Shown here piece after piece: positions 7,689 through 18,187 of a stretch of DNA of 64,000 nucleotides. A model generated the notes under the pieces. That model was not told where the DNA came from and did not search any database. It saw only the letters and a program-made list of their open reading frames with translations. The stretch is from Sulfuritalea sp. (lineage in GTDB: Bacteria; Pseudomonadota; Gammaproteobacteria; Burkholderiales; Rhodocyclaceae). Where the stretch lies: contig JADJUP010000002.1 of assembly GCA_016716965.1 (NCBI GenBank), positions 1 to 64,000 of the forward strand, given 5' to 3'. Every line of letters starts with the position of its first letter. Within the stretch, counting starts at the first letter, position 1. Both the position numbers and the translations under genes were made by a program.

Positions 7689-10600
7689 ATGAGCATCGAA
7701 CTCGACATCGGTCCGCTGTCCTGGGTCAAGGGAGAAATCGACCTGGCCCTCGAGCGCGCGGGCGAGAGTCTCACCGCCTACGCCGCCGATCCGGCATGCG
7801 ACGGCCTGACCAAGGCGCGCGCCAGCATGCACCAGGCGCATGGCGCGCTGGCCATCGTCGGGCTCGACGGCATCACCGAATTCGCCGATGCCATCAAGCA
7901 GCTGCTGGCCGCCCTTAGCGATGCCGCGGTACCGGATACCGGTGTCGCCATCGCCGCCGCCCAGGGCGGATTCGCGGCCCTGCGCGGTTACCTCGACGAC
8001 CTGATGGCCGGCCACCCCGACCAGCCGCTGAAACTTTTTTCGCCGTATCGCGCAATGGCCGAGGCGCGCGGACAGCCGGATCCCGGTGCCGCCGCACTGT
8101 TCTTTCCCGACCTCACCCAACGGCCGCCGAAGCGCGAGAAGGACCCGCCGCCCCTTGCAGCCGACGCGTTGGCGGCACGCCTCAAAGTGGCGCGCCTGGG
8201 TTTCGAGCGCGGCTTGCTGAAGTGGCTGAAGAACGATCCCAAAGGCATTGCCGAGATGAAGATCTCGGTGGTCATGATCGAGGCGACGCGCGGCTCACCC
8301 GCCTCGCGCGCCTACTGGTGGATAGCCATCGGCGTCCTCGACGCGCTCGCCGCCGATGGCCTGCCCGACGCGAATGGCGCAAAGCGCTTCGCCATGCGCC
8401 TCGGTGCGCACATCAAGAAGCTCACCGAGGGCCAGCCCGATCCCGACCCGCAGGCCATGCGCGAGGCGCTTTACCAAGCCGCCTGCGCCACCGCCGGCGG
8501 CGAACAGTTGGCCATCGTGCGCGCCGCCTATCGCCTCGATGGCATGGTACCGACGGCGACGCCATCGGAAACCGAACGCCTGCTGCCCCATATCCGTCGC
8601 CTGCGCGAACTGCTGGCGGCCGCCAAGGATGACTGGAACCGCCTGTGCGCAGGAACCGCGGCCGCCTTGCCGCCCTTCCATGAACACACCGCGAAGATCG
8701 CCGAAGAGGGTGCCGCCACCGGACAGGCCGACTACCGGCGCCTGACCGCCGCGATCCTCGACACCGCCGACCAGTTGCGCCGCGATCCGGCCCGCCACGA
8801 CGAGTTCATGGCGCTGGAAATCGCCACGGCCATCCTGCTCGCCGAATCCGCGCTCGAAAACTTCCAGTCGCTCGACGCGGAGTTCGCGCATTCCACCGAT
8901 GCCGTCGTCAATCGGCTGGCCGCCCTCGGGCGCGGCGAAGAACTCGGCATGCTCGACCTGCCGCACCTGGACGCCATGGCGCGCAGGGCACAGGAACGGC
9001 TGCTGCTGGAATCCGTGGCGCGCGAAATCCGCAGCAACCTCGGCGCCATCGAAACCACGCTCGACGCCTACTTCCGCGATCCTGCGCGCCAATCCACCCT
9101 GGGCGCTCTGCAACAACCGATACGCCAGATTCAGGGCGCCCTGCTGGTGCTCGGTCAGGATCGCGCCAATGCCGTGCTCGCCGAATGCGCGGCAGCTATC
9201 GAGCGCTTCGCGCAACCCGGTTTTGCGGCGCAGCCGGGCGAGTTCGAGGACGTCGCGAAGAAGCTCTCGGCACTGGGTTTCTTCGTCACCCAGTTGCAGG
9301 GTGGCGCGGCCGACATCGACGCCATACTTGCGCCGCCCGTGGTCGCCAAGCCGGCTGCGGCGGAACCGGAAGTCGCGGAACCGGCCATTGCCATGGAAAC
9401 GGAAACCGGCACCGGTGGCTCCGACTACCGCGGAAGCGCTGCCCGAACTGTCGCTGGACAGCGCACCGGACACGGAACCGGCGCCGCTGTCGATGACGGA
9501 CACCGTAAGCCCTGCGGCGGACGCCCTGCCGGAATTCGAAGTGGAAGGCATCGCCGCGCCGCCCGAAGCTCCCCCACCGCCATCTCCGCCCGCCGTCGAG
9601 ACGCCTCCTCCCTCGGCGGAAGCATCGCGACTCATGGATGCCAGCGAGGAAGACCTCGACGCGGAACTGCTCGGAATTTTCCTCGAGGAAGCCAACGAAG
9701 TTCTGGCCACCATCGGCCAGCAGCTCCCGCTGCTGCACGCCAACCCCGGCAACCACGAGGCACTGGTCACGATCCGGCGCAGTTACCATACGCTGAAGGG
9801 CAGCGGCCGCATGGTCGGACTGGCCGACCTGGGCGAAGCCGGCTGGGCCGTGGAACAGACACTCAACGCCTGGTTGCACGAGACCCGCCCGGCGACGCCG
9901 GCCCTGCTGGAAATGCTCGACCTTGCCGCCGACATATTCAAGAGCTGGGTCGCGCAACTTGAATCCGGTGGCAGCCGGCATTTCGACTACGCCGAACTCG
10001 AATACCGCTGCCAGCGCCTCGGGGCCGTCGAAGAGGCTGCGGTCGCCGTAGCGCCAGCGCCGACTTTTGAAACGCCCGCGCCGGAAACCGCAGAGCTCGA
10101 GGTCGCCGAACCCGAGGTCGCCATCGCAGAACGTCTGACCGACGTTCCCGAGGTCGGTGAGCCTGAAGCCATCGCGCCCGAATTCATCGCACCGGAATTC
10201 GCAGCGCCTGAGTTTGCGGAACCCGGCGAGATCGAGCCGCAAGCCGAAGAATCCGCGCCGGAAACCGTCGAACCCGAGTTGGTCGAACCGGAAGTCGCCG
10301 AAGCCGAAGCCGTTGAACCTGAAGCCGTTGAACCTGAAGCCGTTGAACCTGAAGCCGTTGCACCTGAAGCCCCGAATCGGTTGCGCCCGAATCGCGTGAA
10401 CCCGAACAAGTCGAACCTGAAGTCACGGTACCCGAGTTTGTCGCACCAATCGAAGCGCCGCCGGAAACGGCCGCTTTCGAGCCGATCTCCGCCGAGGTGG
10501 TCGCATTTCCCGCCCCGCCGCCGGTCCGCATCGGCGATGTCGAAATCGCACCGACGCTCTACAACCTGTATGTCGACGAGAGCCGCGAACACATCGCGAC

Positions 10601-13361
10601 GCTGCAGGCCACGCTCGGCATCGAAGCCGTGCCCGGCAACGACACGATCCGCGCCGCGCATACCACGGCAAGCATTTCCGCAGCGACGGGCATCATGCCG
10701 GTAGCCACCCTGGCCCGTGCGCTGGAAGACGCACTGGGGCGCCTGGCCCTGATCGGCGCAGTGGCGACGGAAGCCCAGCGCTTCGTTTTCGCTCGTTGCG
10801 CGGGTGCCCTCGAAGGCATGCTCGGCGCCGTTGCCGAGCGCCGCATGCCCGGCGAGGAAGCAGACCTCACGGCCGAACTCAACGCGATGACACCGGCGAT
10901 CGAACGCTCGGTCGAAGCGTCGGCCGAGCCCGTCGTCGAGGCGCCGGTCGAAGCGTCGGAGCAGGCGGCGGTCCCGGAAGTTGCCGTGACGGCGGGGGAT
11001 CGGCGCGCGACCCGGATCGAGGACGAGATCGACGAACAGATCCTGCCGCTGTTCCTCGAAGAGGCCGTCGACCTGATGCGCGACATCGGCGAAACCCTGC
11101 GCCAATGGCGCGCGGCGCCGACCAGTCCGGAAATCGCCCGTTCGCTGCAGCGCGCGCTGCACACGCTGAAGGGAAGCGCGCGCATGGCCGGCGCAATGGG
11201 ATGCGGCGAACTGCTGCATTCCATGGAAGACCGCATCGACCAGGCCGTACGCATGAACTCGGTGCAACCGGCGACAATCGATGGACTGGAAACGTCCTAC
11301 GACCGCGCCGCGATGCTGATCGAGCATCTGCGCAATCCGGACGCACCGGCACCGGAACGGGAAGAACCCGCACCGTCGATCGCTGACGTCTCGGTATCGG
11401 TCGAAAAGGTGGTGGCCGAAACGCCAGTAGCCGGACACGAGGAGCCCGCCGCGGCGGAAGCCCCGACCAGGGCAGCAGGCGCACCGGCGCCTTACGTCCC
11501 CGCGCCGCAAGTGCATCTGCGGGTGCGGGCGGACCTGGTCGACCAGTTGGTCAACGAGGCCGGCGAAGTGGCCATCGCGCGCGGCCGCATCGAAGGCGAA
11601 CTGCTGGCGCTGAAGACCTCGATGCTCGACCTGACGGAAAACATCATCCGCCTGCGCAAGCAGTTGCGCGAGGTCGAAATCCAGGCCGAGTCGCAGATGA
11701 TGTCGCAACAGGCGCTGGCCAGCGAACGCGCGCAGGAATTCGACCCGCTCGAATTCGACCGCTTCACCCGCTTCCAGGAAGTGACGCGGATGATGGCGGA
11801 AAGCGTGAACGACGTCGCCACCGTGCAGCAGAACCTGATGCGCAACCTGGACCAGGCCAATGCCGCCATCGCCGCCCAGGCCCGGCTCTCGCGCGAACTG
11901 TCGCAGCGCCTGATGGGCGTGCGCATGGTGCCCTTCGAGAGCCTCGCCGAGCGCCTGCATCGCGTGGTGCGGCAGGCCGCCAAGGACACCGGCAAGCGCG
12001 CCAACCTCGACATCCGCCACGGCCAGACCGAGCTCGACCGCTCGGTGCTGGACAAGATGGCAGGTCCCCTGGAGCACATGCTGCGCAACAGCATTGCCCA
12101 CGGACTCGAAGACCCCGCCACGCGCACCGCCGCCGGCAAGGATGCCATCGGCCAGATCACCCTGTCACTGGCGCAGGAAGGCAACGAAATCGTGGTGTCG
12201 ATCTCCGATGACGGTGCCGGCCTCAACTTTCCACGGATCCGCAGCCGCGCCGTCGAGCGCGGCCTGCTCGCTGCAGACGACGAACCCGACGAAGCGGCGC
12301 TGTCGCAGTTGATCCTGCATTCCGGATTCTCCACCGCCGAGGAAGTCACCACGCTCGCCGGTCGCGGCGTCGGCATGGACGTGGTGCGCAACGAAACCGC
12401 CAGCCTCGGCGGGCGCATCGAAGTCAGTTCGACCACCGGCAAGGGCGCGACCTTCCGCGTCTACCTGCCGCTTACCCTGGCGGTCACGCAGGCCGTGCTG
12501 GTCACCGTCGGCAGCCGGCACTACGCCATCCCGTCATCGATGATCGAACAGGCGACCGAGCAGCGCCCGGAGGCGGCGGAAAAAATCCGCAAGGCGGGAA
12601 GCACCGAATGGCTGGGCAATCGCTACCCCTACCATTACCTCGGCGAACTGCTCGGCCATGCCGATGTCACACCGCCGCAGGAACGCCGGCACTGGATTTT
12701 GCTGGTCAAGGGCGGCACGGAGCGCGTCGCGCTGGAAATCGACAGCCTCTCGGGAACGCGCGAAGTCGTGGTCAAGTCCGTCGGGCCGCAACTGGCACGG
12801 GTAGCCGGACTTGCCGGCGCCACGGTGCTCGGCAACGGCGAAGTCGCACTGATCATCAACCCGATCGCGCTCGCTGCACGTTTCGTCGAGCGCCACGCCG
12901 CTCCGGCACATGATCTCGCGGTCGTTGAATCTGATGGTGCCATCCCGGCCGAAACACCGGCGGCGCCAACCCCGCCCACCAGCACCGTCGCGGCTGCCGT
13001 GATGGTTGTCGATGATTCGCTGACGGTGCGCAAGATCAGCGGTCGCCTGCTGGCACGCCACGGCTATCACGTGCTGACCGCCAAGGACGGCGTCGATGCG
13101 CTGGAGCAACTGGCCACGGTGCTGCCCGACGTGATGCTGCTCGACATCGAGATGCCGCGCATGGACGGTTTCGACCTGGCGCGCAACATCCGTGGCGACA
13201 GCCGCCTGAAACACATTCCGCTGATCATGATCACCTCGCGCACGGCGGACAAGCATCGCCAGATGGCCGCCGAGATCGGCGTCGACCATTACCTCGGCAA
13301 ACCCTACGACGAAGACGACCTGCTGGCATGCATCCGCGACTGCCTGGAACGAGGTCACTGA
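7689..13361 (+). CDS. pilL: Chemosensory hybrid histidine kinase PilL (ChpA-like), two compensating frameshifts
   Basis: About 1890 residues if two indels are bridged. The N-terminal part is open to about 9405; the frame then moves by one base (an extra base near 9401-9410) and returns near 10370-10373, where a C appears to be missing. Domains: PilL-N-like helical region; Hpt with SYHTLKGSGRMVGL (about 9782); Pro/Glu-rich linker with a 15-bp tandem repeat; Hpt with LHTLKGSARMAGA (about 11160); CheA-type dimerisation and ATPase with N box LEHMLRNSIAHGLEDP (12070), G1 SDDGAGL and G2 GRGVGMDVV; CheW-like domain; C-terminal receiver from 13003 with VVDDSLTVRKISGRLL and LLDIEMPRMDGFDL. Phosphate donor to PilG/PilH. 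Both shifts lie in or next to the low-constraint linker, but error is still the likelier cause. Confidence 0.88.
10045..10069 (+). repeat. Dispersed 25-bp repeat, strong copy (inside pilL)
   Basis: GCCGTAGC followed by the core CAGCGCCGACT (10055-10065) and TTTG. In the pilL frame it encodes VAPAPTF in the Pro/Glu-rich linker. Confidence 0.8.
10306..10365 (+). repeat. Tandem 15-bp repeat, four units, in the pilL linker
   Basis: Three exact units of GAAGCCGTTGAACCT and a fourth with one change (GCACCT end), encoding EAVEP repeats. The array runs up to the second pilL frameshift. Such slippage-prone DNA could vary in unit number, which would alter linker length by multiples of five residues. 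Confidence 0.9.
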
Positions 13362-13407
13362 TTCCCGCAGCTACCGCAGGGCGCCACCGCATGACAAGGA
13401 CAGTTCA

Positions 13408-13893
13408 ATGACCCAGCAAACCGCCGCACGCCCGTTCAAGGTTCTCGGCATCCAGCAGATTGCCATCGGCGGCCCTTCCAAGGAACGCCTGAAGAAGCTC
13501 TGGATCGACATGTTCGGCCTCGCCGTGACCGGCAACTACGTCAGCGAGCGCGAAAACGTCGATGAAGACATCACCGCCATGGGCAGCGGCCCCTTCAAGG
13601 TCGAAGTCGACCTGATGCAGCCACTCGATCCGGCGAAGAAGCCGGCCGTGAACGAACCGCCGCTCAACCACGTCGGGCTCTGGATCGACGACCTGCCGGT
13701 CGCCGTGGAATGGCTGACGGCACAAGGCGTGCGCTTCGCACCGGGTGGCATCCGCAAGGGCGCCGCCGGCTTCGACATCACCTTCCTTCACCCGAAGGCC
13801 AACGAGCAGTTCCCGATCGCCGGCGAAGGCGTGCTGATCGAACTGGTACAGGCGCCGCAGGACGTGATCGACGCTTACGCCCGCCTCGCGTGA
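13408..13893 (+). CDS. VOC-superfamily (glyoxalase-fold) protein
   Basis: 161 residues with two beta-alpha-beta-beta-beta modules of the vicinal-oxygen-chelate fold. Candidate metal ligands are His in LNHVGLWIDD and Glu in VLIELVQAP; the first-strand position that is His in glyoxalase I and methylmalonyl-CoA epimerase is Gln here (IQQIAIGG). RBS AAGGA at 13395-13399. It is 47 bp after pilL but unrelated to pilus control. Methylmalonyl-CoA epimerase-type or lactoylglutathione lyase-type activity are both possible; the window also encodes propionyl-CoA carboxylase and the mutase but no other epimerase candidate. Substrate unassigned. Confidence 0.72.
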   Translation: MTQQTAARPFKVLGIQQIAIGGPSKERLKKLWIDMFGLAVTGNYVSERENVDEDITAMGSGPFKVEVDLMQPLDPAKKPAVNEPPLNHVGLWIDDLPVAVEWLTAQGVRFAPGGIRKGAAGFDITFLHPKANEQFPIAGEGVLIELVQAPQDVIDAYARLA

Positions 13894-13915
13894 TTCGACA
13901 GCCCGGGTTGCGGTC

Positions 13916-15814
13916 TCAGGCCGAAAACACCCGGAAGCAGTCGCGCCCGGCGCTTTTCGCGGCATACATCGCCTGGTCGGCGCGGCGCATCAGTTCCGCC
14001 GGCGACAGTTCGCCGCCGGAATAGGTCGCAACGCCGACGCTCACGCTGATCTCCAGCGGCATGCCGAGCACGCGCATCGGCTCGCGCACGCCAGTGACGA
14101 TCTTCTCCGCCATGCGTTCGGCATCGGCGGCGCCGCTCAGTCCCGACAGCACGATGGCAAACTCGTCGCCGCCCAGCCTGGCCACGGTATCGACCGCGCG
14201 CACCGCGGCGCGCAGCCGCTGCGCCGCGAAGCGCAGTACCTCGTCGCCAATGGCATGGCCGTAGGTGTCGTTGATCGCCTTGAAGCGATCAACATCCACC
14301 AGCAGCAGGGCGATCTGGCCTTGGCTGCGGCGCGCCAGCTGGATCGACTGCTCCAGCCGTGCGCCCAACAGGAGCCGGTTGGCCAGCCCGGTCAGGGTGT
14401 CGGTATGCGCCAGCGCCTGCAATTGGCGCTCGTTCTCGCGCAGGCGCGCGTTCAGCGCCTCCAGCTCGGCGGTACGTTCGCCGACCCGCCGTTCGAGGCC
14501 CGCCTCCGAGCGTTTCAGCGCCGCTACCAGTTCCTGCTTGGCGGCCAGCGCCTCGCCCTGCGCAGCGTCCTTTTCGCGCCGCAGGCCATTGATACGATCG
14601 GCCAGGGCAAACGACAGCAACAGCATTTCCAGTGCCGATCCCATCTGCAAGGCGTAGAAGCTGAGGAAGGTCGTCGGCAGCAAATCCATGTTGCGCAGGC
14701 CGAACACGGCGGCCCCCAGCAGCAACACCGTCCACGCCAGGAGAAAGGTCCGCGCCCCGGGCTGACCGGCGCGCCACCCGCGCAAGCCGGCCAGCACGGC
14801 AACCACGGAAAACGTCACCCCCGTCAGCGAGGTGAGGATGGCGGCCAGGCGATACGGCGCAACCAGCGGCGTCAGCATGCAAACGGCAAACAAGCCGGCG
14901 AGGCCCACGATGGCGCCATCCAGGCGCGGCTGGTTGCGTTGCGTGGCAAGAAAGCTGCGGACAAACAGCGCACCGAAAAGACCCGCCGCGGCAAAGCCGA
15001 CGGCAAACGCATGATTGCCCCAGCCCGGCCAGTCCGGCCAGAGGAACTGGTTGCCCAGACCGTTCATGGAGACCTGGCCAACAGCCATCCCGACGGCGAA
15101 CAACACGTAGCTGAGATAGACCGGCTCACGCAGCGAAACCCACAACAACAGGTTGTACAGGGCCAGGGCCAGCAGCATGCCGAAATACACGGACAACACC
15201 GTGTATCCGAACATCGACTCCTGCCAGAACGTATCGGGCTGCCAGAGCCGCAGTGGTACCGTCAGAGTTCCTTCGGACGCGATGCGCAGCCAGACGGTGC
15301 CGGTTCCGGATTCGGGCAGCCGAACCGGAAACACGAAGTTGCGATGCAGGATCGGCCGGTTCGTGAAAGGGCGGCGGTCGCCGGCGCTCAGGCGTTCGCC
15401 GCCGGGACCGAAAAATTCGATGCTGTCGAGGGTCGGGAAACCCACTTCAAGGAGCCAATCGCGGCGCGCATGTGCGTCTGCCGCAAGGTCGACACGCAGC
15501 CACCAGGCCGAAGAAGAGTAGCCGAAATTGACCGACTCGCCGCCATGCCGCGACGCCCGGCGGAACTCGGCGCTACGCTGCTGCACATCGGCGAGGGACA
15601 TGCTCCCGGCCTTGTCCTCATACACGACAACTCCTGCCGCCAGGGAATGGGACACCGTATCCGAAGTCAGTCGCAAGGCAGCGACCGCCACGTCGACCTG
15701 GCTGACCCAGAGGAGCAACACCAACAAAAATGCGGGCAAGCGCGACACGGCTCGATCCGGTAGCAAAGAACGGCAAATTCTATCCGAGGTGGATAAGCGC
15801 GGCTGAGAACCCAT
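13916..15814 (-). CDS. Membrane diguanylate cyclase, 7TMR-DISM type
   Basis: 632 residues. After a hydrophobic signal segment (LPAFLLVLLLWVSQVDVAVA) comes a periplasmic 7TMR-DISM extracellular-2-like domain (about 40-190), seven membrane helices (about 195-400), a coiled coil (AAKQELVAALKRSEAGLERR) and a GGDEF domain with LLLVDVDRFKAINDTYGHAIGD and RLGGDEFAI, the intact catalytic signature. It should make cyclic di-GMP from GTP in response to a periplasmic or membrane cue. No EAL domain. The given ATG lacks a clear RBS; an in-frame GTG at 15748 would give a cleaner signal peptide (SRLPAFLLV). Monocistronic, convergent with the VOC gene. Confidence 0.88.
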   Translation of the reverse strand: MGSQPRLSTSDRICRSLLPDRAVSRLPAFLLVLLLWVSQVDVAVAALRLTSDTVSHSLAAGVVVYEDKAGSMSLADVQQRSAEFRRASRHGGESVNFGYSSSAWWLRVDLAADAHARRDWLLEVGFPTLDSIEFFGPGGERLSAGDRRPFTNRPILHRNFVFPVRLPESGTGTVWLRIASEGTLTVPLRLWQPDTFWQESMFGYTVLSVYFGMLLALALYNLLLWVSLREPVYLSYVLFAVGMAVGQVSMNGLGNQFLWPDWPGWGNHAFAVGFAAAGLFGALFVRSFLATQRNQPRLDGAIVGLAGLFAVCMLTPLVAPYRLAAILTSLTGVTFSVVAVLAGLRGWRAGQPGARTFLLAWTVLLLGAAVFGLRNMDLLPTTFLSFYALQMGSALEMLLLSFALADRINGLRREKDAAQGEALAAKQELVAALKRSEAGLERRVGERTAELEALNARLRENERQLQALAHTDTLTGLANRLLLGARLEQSIQLARRSQGQIALLLVDVDRFKAINDTYGHAIGDEVLRFAAQRLRAAVRAVDTVARLGGDEFAIVLSGLSGAADAERMAEKIVTGVREPMRVLGMPLEISVSVGVATYSGGELSPAELMRRADQAMYAAKSAGRDCFRVFSA

Positions 15815-15973
15815 CCCATGCGTCGCTGCTATCGGTAGAATTCGCGTCCGTGGTCGCCGATTGGCCGCTGTTTTGCGGCTTTGTTTGGGCGAACCACGAC
15901 GCCAGCCTCAAGCAGAATGCCCTTCGGGCCGTTATCCTGCTTCACCGCCCCTGACCATGAAAAAGGACATCCG

Positions 15974-17230
15974 ATGCGACGCACCCTGATCACCGCATTT
16001 TCCTGCCTGGCTGTCGCCGCACCGGTGCTGGCCGGCGACGAGCCGCCCCCCAACTTTGCAGAAGACACGCTCACCGGCGACTGGGGTGGAAATCGCAGCG
16101 CGGCGGCGAAGAAGGGCTTCGAATTCGAAGGTTTGGCGCGCATCGATGCGCTGCGCAATCGGGGCGCCATCAGCAATGGCAGCCGGCACATCAGCCACCT
16201 CGATTTCAAGCTCAAGATGGACCTCGAAAAAGCCGCCGGCTGGAGCGGCGGCAGCGCAATGATCAACGTCGTCAGCGACGGCGGCTGGGGACCCAACGCG
16301 CGTCACGTCGGCGCGCAGATGGGCGTCACCAACGTCGAAGTCGGCGCGCCGACCACCACGCGCCTGTTCCAGGCCTGGCTGCAGCAAAGCTTCCTCGATG
16401 ACCGCCTGGCGGTGCTGGCCGGCCTCTACCCGATCGATTCCGAATTCTTCACCATGGATTCCGCCGGCGTCTTCATCGGCCCGCAATATGGCACGCCTGC
16501 CGACCTTGCGCAGACGCGCGGACCGTCGATCTTCAACAACTCGGCCTTCGGCCTGCGCGCGAAGTGGAACATCACCAAGTCCGTCTACGCCATGGGCGCG
16601 GTGCTCGACGGCATCCCCAACGATCCGGCACGTCCCAAGCGCACGGCGATCCGCTTCGCCAAGGATGACGGCAGTTTCAGCATCGGCGAGCTGGGCTGGC
16701 TGCCGGAAGCCGAGAACGAGAAATTCAAGGGACATGCCAAGGCCGCGATCGGCCTGTGGGGCTACAGCACCAAGGTGAATGACCAGCGCGACCTCGATGC
16801 CGCCGGCAACCCGCTGCAGCGCAGCCAGCGCGGCGGCTACATCCTCGGCGAGCGCAGCCTGGTGAACCTCGGTGGCGAGCAGGAGCGTTTCATCTCCGCC
16901 TTCGCGCGCTACACCTGGACCGACGGCGATTCGACGCCGGTGAAGAACAGCGTGAACCTAGGCCTGCACGTCAAGGGTCCGGTCGCCTCGCGCCCGGACG
17001 ACGTGCTCGGCTTCGCCTGGTCGCGCGCCGGCATGTCGCAAAAATGGCGCGACGTGCAGGCCGTGCCGGGCGACACCAAGTCCGGTGAAGACGTGCTGGA
17101 AATCACCTGGCGCGTTGCCGTGACGCCTTGGCTCGCTATCCAGCCCAACTACCAGCAGATGCGCAACCCCGGCGGCGGCAGCGCGCCGAAGGCAAAACTG
17201 ATTGGCGCCCGTGTCGATATCGCCCTGTGA
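15974..17230 (+). CDS. OprB-like carbohydrate-selective porin
   Basis: 418 residues with a Sec signal peptide (MRRTLITAFSCLAVAAPVLAG) and the OprB N-terminal pattern LTGDWGGNRSAAAKKGFEFE, then beta-strand-rich sequence with alternating aromatic residues and a terminal strand (AKLIGARVDIAL). Expected in the outer membrane as a diffusion channel. AAAAGGA at 15960-15966 marks the ATG. It precedes the RND efflux genes on the same strand; porins of this kind often head such operons in related bacteria. The terminal residue is Leu rather than the usual Phe/Trp. Confidence 0.85.
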   Translation: MRRTLITAFSCLAVAAPVLAGDEPPPNFAEDTLTGDWGGNRSAAAKKGFEFEGLARIDALRNRGAISNGSRHISHLDFKLKMDLEKAAGWSGGSAMINVVSDGGWGPNARHVGAQMGVTNVEVGAPTTTRLFQAWLQQSFLDDRLAVLAGLYPIDSEFFTMDSAGVFIGPQYGTPADLAQTRGPSIFNNSAFGLRAKWNITKSVYAMGAVLDGIPNDPARPKRTAIRFAKDDGSFSIGELGWLPEAENEKFKGHAKAAIGLWGYSTKVNDQRDLDAAGNPLQRSQRGGYILGERSLVNLGGEQERFISAFARYTWTDGDSTPVKNSVNLGLHVKGPVASRPDDVLGFAWSRAGMSQKWRDVQAVPGDTKSGEDVLEITWRVAVTPWLAIQPNYQQMRNPGGGSAPKAKLIGARVDIAL

Positions 17231-17260
17231 TTAAAAGCGGCGGGCGGGCGGATAGTCGCC

Positions 17261-18187
17261 ATGCGCCCTCGCCCTCCGCTCGCCGCCTGCCGCGCGCCGC
17301 GGGGGTGCGTGCAACACCGGGCCGGGGGGGGCAGGGCGGCCCAGTGGGACGCGATCGTCCCCCGACGGCGGGGCCTTAGCCCCCCGGGGGGCGTCCCGTC
17401 GAATCCACCCGTTCACGAGGTTTCGATGCACCCTCACGCTTCGCGCGTTGGGCCGGGGGGGGGCCAGCTGCGCCTGGCTGGGTCCGATTTCCGTCTGTTC
17501 GGCCCGGTCGGCGGGCGGCGCCACCCAGCTGGACTGCGCAGCCGGCGACGCAGAGCTGGCAGGCCCGCCGATCGGGGCGGGGGGGGCCCGCCACGGCGGC
17601 CGCGGCAGGGGGGTGGGCCGGGCTTTCACTGCGCGCGCAGGGGGCGCGTCGGCGCGGCAAGCTCGCCGGGCCGGCGGGTGGCGGGGCGGCGAACAGCCCG
17701 CCGAGCCCGCGGCCACCCCGGGGCGAGCCGTCGCCTGCCCGACCGCCCTGCACGCACCGCTGCCGGATCGCTGGGCGGCCCCCAGGCCCGCGCACCTGCC
17801 GGAATTGAGCATGGCATCGGTGGCGGAGCGGCGCTGGCACCGGCATCTGCTCAGCTGTCGTTCGCCTGCCTTGCGCCAGGGCCGCAGGGGGCGCCAGGGG
17901 CCGGCGACTGGCCTGGGCGCCAGCGCGGCGAACTCGTCGGCCTGCACCGGCAGCTCACGCAACTTCTCGCCGCCGCCGAACGCTACCGCAGCGATGCCGT
18001 CGCCCCTTCCGCCGACCTGGTGCGCATCGCCGAAACCGCCTACCGCGCGGGGGAATCGACAATTCTCGAACTGCTTGATGCCTACAAGGGGGCGCTCGAC
18101 GCTGAAACCACGGCGCTCGACCTCGAATGGAAAGCGCGCGAAGTCCGCATCGAACTCGACCAAATGACAGGAAACCACCCGCAATGA
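17261..18187 (+). pseudogene. TolC/CusC-type outer-membrane efflux factor, 5' part corrupted
   Basis: Only the 3' end reads as a gene: from about 17930 the frame gives LHRQLTQLLAAAERYRSDAV...VRIAETAYRAGESTILELLDAYKGALDAE, a C-terminal helical hairpin of outer-membrane efflux proteins, ending at TGA 18185-18187. This overlaps the adaptor's ATG (ATGA). Upstream, 17280-17900 is GC-saturated with G runs and has no acceptable homologous frame; a normal member needs about 1250 bp, more than the space available after the porin stop. It is best seen as a real efflux gene whose 5' half is badly base-called or partly lost in assembly, rather than a biological pseudogene. The listed start is arbitrary. 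Confidence 0.6.
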
